DNA of 64,000 bases from Pegea sp. RAD2-039 (Eukaryota > Chordata > Thaliacea > Salpida > Salpidae), in contig JAQGEQ010000343.1 of the NCBI GenBank assembly GCA_034620365.1, forward strand, positions 62,001 through 126,000, written 5' to 3'. Both the position numbers and the translations under genes were made by a program. Under the pieces are notes generated by a model. That model saw nothing but the letters and a program-made list of their open reading frames with translations. It did not search any database and was not told where the DNA came from. Numbering within the stretch: the stretch's first letter is position 1; each line of letters opens with the position of its first letter. This document shows positions 25,498 through 37,400 of this stretch, in pieces.

Positions 25498-28400
25498 ATG
25501 TCACAAATTATTGCTGATAATGTTGATATAGCTTGTTACTATGCAACCAAACATTCATGGAGAGGAAAGTAATTATCTGTTTATATAAGTTTATAAGACT
25601 TTATTGTTGATGGTGTAAAACTTAACATCATAATTTAAAAAAATCATTGTTTTTAATTTTATAGACTATTTATATGTATAAAAATTACTTATTTTGTTAA
25701 TACTTTTGTAAATATTTGTTGAATATAAATCCATGCCTCTGCAGTGTTCCTATTTTTTACCTTATTGATGTTAAACTATGGTACTTGTTACCTTTCATTA
25801 TAGTCATATAGTTCTGTGATTACCTTAAAAACTAATTTGTTTTGTTATCTGCAACCATGTGTTAATGTTAAGTAAATAAATAAATTTCAGATTTTATAAT
25901 ATATTTTGTTTTTAGATATAAAAGGTTATTTGCAGTTGGAACAAAAGCTGTTACTACATATAACCCAAGCTCTTTAGAAATAACTAACCAAGTACCTTCA
26001 GTTTTCTGATATTTATTTGTTTATTTGATTTATATAAACATATTTACATAACTTTTTAAATTGAATAATTCATTTTAAAATGTTGTAATGTATAAATGTA
26101 GTTACAATTGAATTTTCACATTGTAATTTAGATTTATTGTAATAATATTTAATTTAAACATTTAAACAAATAAAAATTAAGTAAATAAATAGATCAACCT
26201 TCTTTAACATATTGTTTAATTTGAATTCATTTTAATGACTTTATTTATTTCATTTTTTTAGTGGTCCTATAATGACTTTGCTGGCATCTTGCCTGATAGT
26301 AAATCAAAAAATAATAATGAGTTTATAATATCCTTGCGTAAAACTGGTAAGAAAAACGAAACCATGAGATTTTCATGTGAATACAGGGAGAATGTGATCA
26401 CTGAGACACTAGTAAGTACATTTTTATCATAAATTCATCTTAAATGTAAAAATGTGGAACTTAAAAATAGTAATTTTTGCTGACAGAAATTTTGTCAACT
26501 CAACTTTTCAAAATCTTTTGAAGCAATTGAACCAACTCACAATTGAATTTAATAATTAACTTCTACAGCTGCAGCTTTTGCTTTATCATCATAAAATTTC
26601 AACTCATCGTTTTTATTACAGAGGCATTGTAAAACCACTTCAGATTCTTATCATAAAGTTAAAAGATTTAATTCACGAAAGTATCACTGGAGTGAAAATC
26701 ATGTCCCGATTGTTCTAGAGGTATTTATTATTAGTTTTGATTAGATAAAGACATTTCTGTTGTAGGTTGCAGCTGCATCTATTCGCCAAATACACCCATC
26801 ATCAAATAAAGTCTTATCTACTTATGATTATATGGATATACAGCTTTTTTCTGAGGTGAAAACATATTTCAACTTGATAACATTTGTATTTATTAGTCAA
26901 AAAAGTATTTTAGTGGTTGAAGGTGCTGAAGACTCACTTGTTTATAGCACCTTGACCTGTAAAAACTCCTCAACCAACAACACCAAGTCAATAATAACTT
27001 GTCTTACAAACAAATCTTATGCTTGGTGGTTGAAGGTGCTGAAGACTCACTTGCTTCTAGCATCTTGACTTGTAAAAACTCCTCGACCAACAACACCAAG
27101 TCAATAATAACTTTTCTTATAAACAAATCTTGTGTTTGGTGATTGAAGATGCTGATGACTCACTTGCTTCTGACATCTTCACTTGTAAAAACTCCTCGAC
27201 CAACAACACCAAGTCAATAATAACTTCTCTTATAAACAAATCTTGTATTTGGTGGTTGAAGGTGCTGAAGACTCATTTGCTTCTAGCACCTTGACTTGTA
27301 AAAACTCCTCAAATAATAGTTTAGAGTTATTAGTTTATAGTTAAGATCTCTAATTATCATTTCAAAGTTCCCAAAATTAAATTTGGCACCTTAAAATGTA
27401 AAAACTCCTCGCCAAATACAAACAAAATGTGTTTATTCATCCTGTTTTCGTTTAGATTTCAGATTTACCTGGCGGTGTGGCAGTCACAACTCGGTTTGGT
27501 CGAATGGTTTGTACACAAAACCCACAGATCAAGTAAATCTCAAACCAAATATTTCCAGCATCTCTTCTCATGTGCACAAGCGGCCGGTTTCATCGAGTCT
27601 TGTATCGAAGCAGCCATCCGTAACGTCGGAGTCGTGCTGAAAAAACGTCCGCAGTCGATCACATTTGATCAATATAATCTCTACCGATTCGGGAATTATA
27701 GTGATGACGAACATATCACTTCACTTTGTGAGTTTTCTGTTCAAAAACGATCCCAAAAGTCTAAGGTGAGTTAAAGACCCCGGATGAGGACTCTTATCAA
27801 CTTCTGATCACTTAGGACCCTGTCAGACGGACGTTGTGTCTCACTGAGACCTGTTTACTAGAAAGAGACCCGGCAACATACTCAATCGTGACTTTACGAC
27901 CTGTTTCAGAGGTTTGGATTCCTTGATCTTGTCAATCACTTCATTTGTGATCTTTTCTAGATCTTCTCGCTTGTAAGATGTCCTCAGAATCCTCAATTAT
28001 TCACAATTGAATATTGTAGAGGTGGAAATCGTCAATATCTCTCAACAGATCGCGATTCGCTCCTAGCAACTCTTCTCGATGGTGTTCGAGCATCCGGGAA
28101 CAGAGATGTCTGTGTGAAAGTAACAATCATCATCAATTCATCAATTTCATATTAATCAGCTCTCTTCTAGATGACTCCAACTGATCTAGGGCACCGTTTA
28201 GGTCCTTTATATGTCCATATGGATGAAGATGTTGAGAGTATGAACCTGAAACTCTTTACTCAGCCTCCAAACGGAAATTTCAACGAGGCTGTCTCACGTT
28301 TTAATAATTGTATTCAGTACAGGTTTGTTGTTACTTCTCACAAAATTCAATTTCAACAAGTTTCATTTCATCAGTGGGTTGTTGTGGGCTGTCAAACAGG

Positions 28401-31400
28401 ATGGTTTCTTCTCTGAGAACAAAGAGAAGTTGATCAACAGCGCGATATCTGCCCTGATTACAAACGAGGGTACTTGAAGCACTTTACAATCACAAGCATC
28501 CATCAAAATCGATTTTTTTTCAAAAATATTTCAATTTAGGAGATCAAGATAAAATCAGTGACCAGGAACTCGAGATGCAGTTTCACGCTTTAAGACGATT
28601 AGTCGCGTCGCGAGCCGGCTTCTGCGCGTTCACAAATCTTCCAAGGTGTCTTAATCATCTCCCAAATAAATCCTAATCTTCATCTTTTGTAAAGATTTCG
28701 AGAAAACTTGGGAATAAAGATCGTGAAAGCTTTAAAAAGAGATTGTGATGCTGTATCTCATGCAGCAATTGATATGTTATCAACTCTTCTGTGTGTAAGT
28801 GCCCTTGATCTTCCACTAATCCTCCCCTAATCCTCTCACATCCAGCCCATGCACGATAATTATGATCTACGACAAGAACAACTCAACAAAACATCTTTAC
28901 TATCCTCCAAAAAATTCTTAGAAACTCTTCTAGGAAAGTTCTCTGATAAAGTGGTCAGTAAACGCGCGACGTAGGTGCCCCTGACCCTAACTAACTGTCC
29001 CACAGCGGAAAGGAAAAGGTGCCCTTGTTATCAGCTCTATGTTGGACTTTTTAAGCTTTTCGTTGTGTTCCCCGTATTCTGAAACAACAGAAGGGAAATG
29101 TTTCGAGCAATTGCTCCAACTAGTGGCGGATTTAGGTCGTTCTTTCTATCGTCTCTTCCAAGTAAGTCTTCTCGCGTCTTCTGATGACGTCATCACTTCT
29201 CTATCACGCAGCATCCATCATTGGCGATTGTGAAAGGGGCGGGGTTGGTGATGAAAGCTATCATTGAAGAAGGAGACTCGGAGACAGCCGCCAGGATGCA
29301 AGAACTTGCGCTTGCAGAGGTTTAATCACTCCCACTAGGTGTCCTTCTCTAACCACTTTCTCAACACTAGGGGGCGTTGCCACGTCATCTACACACCGCA
29401 ATGTTCTCGATATCAGCTGACACGAGACTTCTGACCAATCGTCAACTCAGTCGCCATCTTGTGGGTCTCTGGGTCACTGGACATCCACCTGCTATGACTC
29501 TTCTCAAACGGATACTGGTAAGCTGATGATGACGTCATCGACGCGATGATGATGACGTCATATTTGCAGCCAGCTGGTTTGTTGAGTTATTTAGATTCTG
29601 ATGATAAAGTTCCTGAAAATGAAACTGATCTCTTGAATCTGAGAGATAATCTCAAATCTGCGATTGTGAGTATCTTTTGATCTTCATCAATTGCTGGATG
29701 TTGATCTTCATCTTTACAGGATCAGAGTCGGAGCAACTCTCAATGGAGACAGATAGATCGACAACTGAAACAGGTGCCCTTGATGTGATCCTGTTTACGC
29801 CCCATTTTAATTTTCTTCTTGTAGTTTGAACAATTGATTAGTAAGAAAGCAAATGTGATCATGGCTCATTGGAGAGATCAGATCGGGATCAAAAGATCGG
29901 AAGTTGAACAACAACGTCCCATTGTTCTGAGGAAGAGAAGACAAAATATCAAAACTGAAGCTAACTGGAAACTCTTTTATTATCAGTTAGTCTTCCTGGT
30001 CTTCATCTTCTGATCTTCATCTTCTGATCTTCATCTTCCGATCTTCTTCTTCTGATCTTCTTCTTCTGATCTTCATCTTCCGATCTTCTTCTTCTGATCT
30101 TCTTCTGATCTTCATCTTCTGATCTTTATCTTCCAATCTTCATCTTTTAATCTTCATCTTCTAATCTTCATCTTCTGATCTTCATCTTTTAATCTTCATC
30201 TCCTGATCTTCATCTTTTGATCTTCATCTTCCTGATCCTGATCTTCTAATCTTCAAATTCTAATCCTCATCTTCTAATCTTCATCTTCTGATCTTCATCT
30301 TGTAATCTTCATCTTCTAACCTTCATCTTCTAACCTTCATCTTCTGATCTTCATCTTCTAATCCTCATCTTCTGATCTTCATTTTCTGATCTTCATCTTC
30401 TAATCCTCATCTTTTGATCTTCATCTTCTGATCTTCATCTTCTAATCTTCATCTTCTGATCTTCATCTTCTGATCCTTATCTTTCTAGATTCAATTGTGA
30501 CCACGCACGACCCAACCTCATCTGGAACCACAAAGTAATCCACTAATCTTCCAACATCCGCTCCTTACACTTCTTCAATCACAGACTCGAGAAGAACTTC
30601 GAATCGCGTTCGAGAACGAAATCCGCGCTTTTCAAGTAGATCGCGAACTCGGCCAGATGATGGAGATCTCATGGAACCACGCTGAATTCGAGGTCTTCTT
30701 CCCCAAACCCCTAATCAATCTCTAAATTCTTCCTCATCAGCTTTTATACGATTGTCTCTCAGAAGAAATCAAAATTGGAGATTATTATCTGAGACTTCTT
30801 CTGGAGGAGGAATTTGAAGATGATCTCGCTATCAAGAGATCGTGAGTCAACTACATCTCTTCATCAACTGATCTTTGATCTTTCAGTTATGAGTTTTTTA
30901 ATGATCTTTATCATCGCTTTCTTCTCACACCTAAAGTTCAAATGAAGTGTATGTGTTTGCAAGCGATGACGATTGTATATACCAAATGCTGGGAAGATAT
31001 CGGACCTTTTAACGACACCAAATACATAGTCGGGATGCTACATAGAGTAAGTCTTCATCTTCATCATTATTTTGATCCTAACCAACTGATCTCAGTGTAA
31101 TGATCGAATGGAACGCGATCGGTTACTTCTATTCATCGAAAAACTCATCAAACATAAAGTAAAACAGAGACAGTAAAAAGATCATATTAACAACTTGATA
31201 TAAACAGCAAAACGTCAAAGCTATACTGGATGCTGATGGCGTGAAAGTCCTGATCGATTTCGTCAGTCTTGCCCATCTACACGTGACCAGGGCACATGTC
31301 CCGACCCAAACTAACGTGATAGAAGCATCTGAAGAGATGCTTGATCGAATGTCAGGTGAAAAGGAATGGTATTACGGGAACAAAGAGAAAGAACGCCTCG

Positions 31401-34400
31401 GACCTTATAGTCTAAAAGAGGTTTTTTTGGTTTTAAAGTCAGTTTTTATGGTTGATGGTGGTGTTTAGATGGAACAACTCTGGAAAGATGGTCATTTAGT
31501 AGCTAAAAGTCGTTGTTGGGCTCAAGGAATGGAATGTTGGAGGTGTTTACATCAAATAGCTCAACTTAAATGGACTTTATTAGCAACTGGAAACCCTGTT
31601 ATGAATGAAACTGAACTTGCAACTACAGTTTTAAATATGCTAATTGATATTTGTCGATATTATCCGAGCAAGTACGTCCTTCATCAATTACTCCGACATT
31701 TCATCAAAGATGTCAACTTTACAGGGATATTAATAACGCAGTAATCCGACCTCTTCCTAAGATCAAAAGGTTACTCAGCGAACAAGGGTCCTTTCCTCAT
31801 CTAGTCCAGGTGAAATTTCGTTGATGAGTGTTTCCAAACTCAAAAATTTAAATTCCAAACAGCTTTTGTTGACTTTTGATCCAATCTTAGTGGAGAAAGT
31901 TGCAGTTTTACTTTTCGAAGTGATGGAAGATAATCCAGCTCTTTCGCGAGCTTATCTTTCCGGTGAGTCACTTGACTGATCTTTCAACCACGTGATTGAT
32001 CTTTCAAATCACGTGACTTGTATCTTAAAGGTGTCTTCTTCTTCATCTTGATGTATACCGGATCAAACGTTCTCCCGATTGGACGATTTTTGAATTATCT
32101 GCATCTTAAACAAGCGTTCAGATCAGAAGAGGTAGAAAGACTCTCCGGATCATTTAAAATCTTCAATCTTTTGATCCATAGAAGTCTTCGGATGTTGTGA
32201 CAAGGAGCATCCTTGGAGCAATCTTCCCGGAAGCAATGATTCATTATCTGGAGAATTATGGAGCTGAGAAGTTCTCTGAGATCTTTCTTGGAGAGTTTGA
32301 TACTCCAGAAGCTATTTGGAGTGCTGAGATGAGGTCTTTAGATCATCTGATCTTCATCTTTCATATTCTGATCTTTCAGGAGGTATATGGTCGAGAAGAT
32401 CGCGTCTCACGTCGCTGATTTCACACCGAGGTTGCTAAGCAACGTGAAAGCTGTTTATCAGTATGTCCCGATACCATCTATCAATTATCCTGATCTTGAA
32501 GATGAAGTTTTCTGTAACATCTATTATCTTCGACATCTTTGTAACGAAACTAAATTCCCTGATTGGGAAATCAAAGACTCCGTGAGTAATCCTCATCTTT
32601 TCTTCATCTTCTCCTGATCTTCTTCTCCTGGTCTTCATCTCCTGATCTTCATCTTCCTCCTGATCTTCATCTTTTTGATCCTGATCTTCATCTTCCTGAT
32701 CTTCTTCTTCTGATCTTCATCTTCCTCCTGATCTTCATCTTCTCCTCATCTTCATCTTCTGATCTTCATCTTCTGATCTTCATCTTCCTGATCTTCATCT
32801 CCTGATCTTCATCTCCTGATCTTCATCTTCTGATCTTCTTCTTCTGATCTTCATCTTCCTGATCTTCATCTTCTGATCTTCATCTTCCTGATCTTCATCT
32901 TCCTGATCCCTGTTTAATCTTCAACCACTTGAAGGTTGGCTTCCTCAAAGATGTCTTGATCATGTGGAAGAACGAAGTAAACAAGAAAGCGTCAACGATG
33001 TCTTATGATGAAGCGTACGAGACACTACGGATGCCACTCGGAAAAGCTCCGTAAAAGATACCACTAGATGTCGTTGTCTCCTTCTTAACTTGTGTCTTAC
33101 AGCTTCACAGAGAGTCAAATCAGGAAAGCTTATTTCAGGATGGCACAGAAGTATCATCCTGATAAAAACCCTGAAGGAAGGGTCAGTTAATCTCATCTAA
33201 ACTCCAAAAACTCATCTTCTTCCTCTCAGGAAATCTTTGAAGCTGTCAATCAAGCTTACGAGTTTCTTTGTAGCAAAAAAAAACGGGTCACAGATGGTCC
33301 TGATCCCCAAAACATCCTTCTGATCTTAAAGACACAAAGTATCTTATTCAGAAGATACAAAGAAGGTACACAGAGATAACCATGACTCAACCAACTTCAA
33401 TTCATGTTTGAAATAGATTTACAACCATATAAGTACGCGGGTTACCCAGCACTCATCAACACCATCAACTTAGAAGCAGTTGATGAAAAATTATTTCAAA
33501 AAGAAGAACCCCTTCTTGTATACGCTACAGAGCTTGCTTACCACACTGTTAGTTGCTCCGCACTAAACGCTGAAGAGTTAAGAAGAGAAAATGGGATCGA
33601 GGTAAGATTTTGGATGTTGCGGACGTCTTTGATGATTTGTATCTAGGTTCTACAACAATCTTTCTCTCGCTGTGTGTCTATGTTAGGCTCGATGTCTACT
33701 ATGGATGATTTAGTGGTCAAAGTTTGTGTCCATGTCTGTAGATGTTATACAGTAGCTGCAGAGTTTTCTGAATGTCGCGAAAAGTTTATGGAGGATAAAA
33801 TGATAATTGGAGATCTTTGTCGCATCCTAAATTACTCTGTAAATATTTCAATTAAATCCCTGGGCCATTTTCGTAAACAACCATTTTCGTCGTCAGCATT
33901 TACCACAACTTTGTAGCGTTGGAACTGAATGTGTAAGCGCGTTTGCGCTAGATGTCGCTCTTCAAAGCCAGCTCTACAAAGCGGGAGTAGTCTGGCATCT
34001 TCTGCTCTTCCTCTTCAACTACGATTACACTCTAGAAGAAGGAGGTGTCAAGAAGAACGAGACGTCGAATCAACAAGTAAACGTGATGACGTCATCTTCA
34101 TATAATCACGTGACCGTGTTCAGGAGGTAGCTAATAGACTCGCGCGTCTTAGTATCAACGCGTTAGCTTGTATGGCTGGATTTTTAACAAAAGATGGAGA
34201 AAATACAATGATGACGCAAACATTACGAGCTCTAATCACTCCATATCTAACTAGAGAGTTGGCTTCCGGTGGATACGCTGAAGTAAGTTGTAATTGGTTG
34301 AGGACTTTATGTGATTGGTTGAGGACCTTATGTGATTGGTTGAGGACCTTATGTGATTGGTTGAGGACCTTATGTGATTGGTTGAGGACTTATGTGATTG

Positions 34401-37400
34401 GTTGAGGCCCTTATGTGATTGGTTGAGGACCTTATGTGATTGGTTGAGGACCTTATGTGATTGGTTGAGGACCTTATGTGATTGGTTGAGGACCTTATGT
34501 GATTGGTTGAGGGCTTATGTGATTGGTTGAGGACCTTATGTGATTGGTTGAGGACCTTATGTGATTGGTTGAGGCCCTTATGTGATTGGTTGAGGGCTTA
34601 TGTGATTGGTTGAGGACCTTATGTGATTGGTTGAGGACCTTATGTGATTGGTTGAGGACCTTATGTGATTGGTTGAGGGCCTTATGTGATTGGTTGAGGA
34701 CCTTATGTGATTGGTTGAAGACCTTATGTGATTGGTTGAGGACCTTATGTGATTGGTTGAGGACCTTATGTGATTGGTTGAGGACCTTATGTGATTGGTT
34801 GAGGACCTTATGTGATTGGTTGAGGACCTTATGTGATTGGTTGAGGACCTTATGTGATTGGTTGAGGGCCTTATGTGATTGGTTGAGGACCTTATGTGAT
34901 TGGTTGAGGCCCTTATGTGATTGGTTGAGGGCTTATGTGATTGGTTGAGGACCTTATGTGATTGGTTGAGGACCTTATGTGATTGGTTGAGGCCCTTATG
35001 TGATTGGTTGAGGGCTTATGTGATTGGTTGAGGACCTTATGTGATTGGTTGAGGACCTTATGTGATTGGTTGAGGACCTTATGTGATTGGTTGAGGGCCT
35101 TATGTGATTGGTTGAGGACCTTATGTGATTGGTTGAAGACCTTATGTGATTGGTTGAGGACCTTATGTGATTGGTTGAGGACCTTATGTGATTGGTTGAG
35201 GACCTTATGTGATTGGTTGAGGACCTTATGTGATTGGTTGAGGCCCTTATGTGATTGGTTGAGGACCTTATGTGATTGGTTGAGGGCTTATATGATTGGT
35301 TGAGGACCTTATGTGATTGGTTGAGGACCTTATGTGATTGGTTGAGGACCTTATGTGATTGGTTGAGGACCTTATGTGATTGGTTGAGGGCTTATGTGAT
35401 TGGTTGAGGACTTATGTGATTGGTTTAGGACTTATGTGATTGGTTGAGGACTTATGTGATTGGTTGAGGACCTTATGTGATTGGTTGAGGACCTTATGTG
35501 ATTGGTTGAGGGCTTATATGATTGGTTGAGGACCTTATGTGATTGGTTGAGGACCTTATGTGATTGGTTGAGGGCTTATGTGATTGGTTGAGGACCTTAT
35601 GTGATTGGTTGAGGGCTTATGTGATTGGTTGAGGACTTATGTGATTGGTTTAGGACTTATGTGATTGGTTGAGGACTTATGTGATTGGTTGAGGACCTTA
35701 TGTGATTGGTTGAGGACCTTATGTGATTGGTTGAGGACCTTATGTGATTGGTTGAGGACCTTATGTGATTGGTTGAGGACTTATGTGATTGGTTGAGGAC
35801 TTATGTGATTGGTTGAGGACTTATGTGATTGGTTGAGGACCTTATGTGATTGGTTGAGGACTTATGTGATTGGTTGAGGACCTTATGTGATTGGTTGAGG
35901 ACCTTATGTGATTGGTTGAGGACCTTATGTGATTGGTTGAGGACCTTATGTGATTGGTTGAGGACCTTATGTGATTGGTTGAGGACCTTATGTGATTGGT
36001 TGAGGACCTTATGTGATTGGTTGAGGACCTTATGTGATTGGTTGAGGACTTATGTGATTGGTTGAGGACCTTATGTGATTGGTTGAGGGCTTATGTGATT
36101 GGTTGAGGACTTATGTGATTGGTTGAGGACCTTATGTGATTGGTTGAGGGCTTATGTGATTGGTTGAGGACTTATGTGATTGGTTGAGGACTTATGTGAT
36201 TGGTTGAGGACCTTATGTGATTGGTTGAGGACTTATGTGATTGGTTGAGGGCTTATGTGATTGGTTGAGGACCTTATGTGATTGGTTGAGGACCTTATGT
36301 GACCTGTTCTATCTCAGGTGTTGAAGATACTGAATAGTAATACTCAGAATCCTTATCTGATGTGGGATAATGCAACAAGAACAGAATTAACTGAATATTT
36401 AAAACAACAGCAAAAATATTCTTCAAATCCGGTAAATATGAAGACATCTTTTGAAGTATTTACAAATTGATCTTTTAGGAGATGAGAGATCATTCATACG
36501 GAGCAGACTTTGTATTTTCGCTTCATCAAAAAGAATTGATTGTTGGTGAGATATTTGTGAGGATTTACAACGAGCAACCATCATTCCAAATCCAGGTAAA
36601 ACCCCTAAGATATTTCTCAATTATTTCTAACTAAACATCAAACAGAACCCACTTAAGTTTGCTCAAGCCCTTTTAGACTACTTAGGATCAAAAGCAGAGG
36701 TTTGTTTGATTGAATTTCGCTAAAATTCTTTTAATTTCTGCAATTTTCAAACTAATTTCTTTTCTAATTATTGAAATGAACCTTTTTCTTCCCGATATAC
36801 TTTCTGCGTTGGGCTTGGGGTGGATTTTATAGTATGTTTGCAGTTATTTTGCATTATACAATCATAACGACAAACTACAACAACCACTTGTACCACTAAA
36901 GGTAGCCAACAATCAGAAAACGTCAAAAATATCTGTAAACAAGCTAGAAAATTGTATGTTAGCACTAGAAGGTCTTTCAAATGTCATCAAGAACTACTCA
37001 GGTAACTTCCAAGACCTCCAGATCTTCTCTAAGATCAATTTATGTCTCTAGATGTCCAATCTTCATGTATTGGACATTTCAAATTATTATTTTCTTTTCT
37101 TCAACATAAATGCGATAAAGAAATCCGCATGTTGGCGCTAGAGGTTAGTTTTGAAGATAATTAGAAAGATATTTGGAATAATTTGATCTTTTAGGTGATT
37201 TCAACTGTAGTTGGGAACAAATTATGTGTTGAGAACATCGCAGACAGCTTGGTCCTTCCATTTTTGCTCAGTGTACTTCATACTCTACCAACTGGTCAAC
37301 TATTAGCTTTGGAAATCTTAGAAAATCTCTCTTCCAACACTAAAATTGTCAAACAGATCTTATTACAAGGTCTGAAGATGAAGATCAAACATGATTTTTA

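Noticed and set aside
26908..27311. Hammerhead ribozyme in the 113-bp unit
   Set aside because: A CTGATGA string appears only in one diverged copy, and the GAAA core and cleavage triplet are not placed to form the three helices.
34172..36065. Open frames of 70-120 aa made of repeated LCDWLRT
   Set aside because: They arise because the 21-bp minisatellite unit is a multiple of three without stops. They are broken by 19-20 bp variants and lie in an intron between well-matched DNAJC13 exons.
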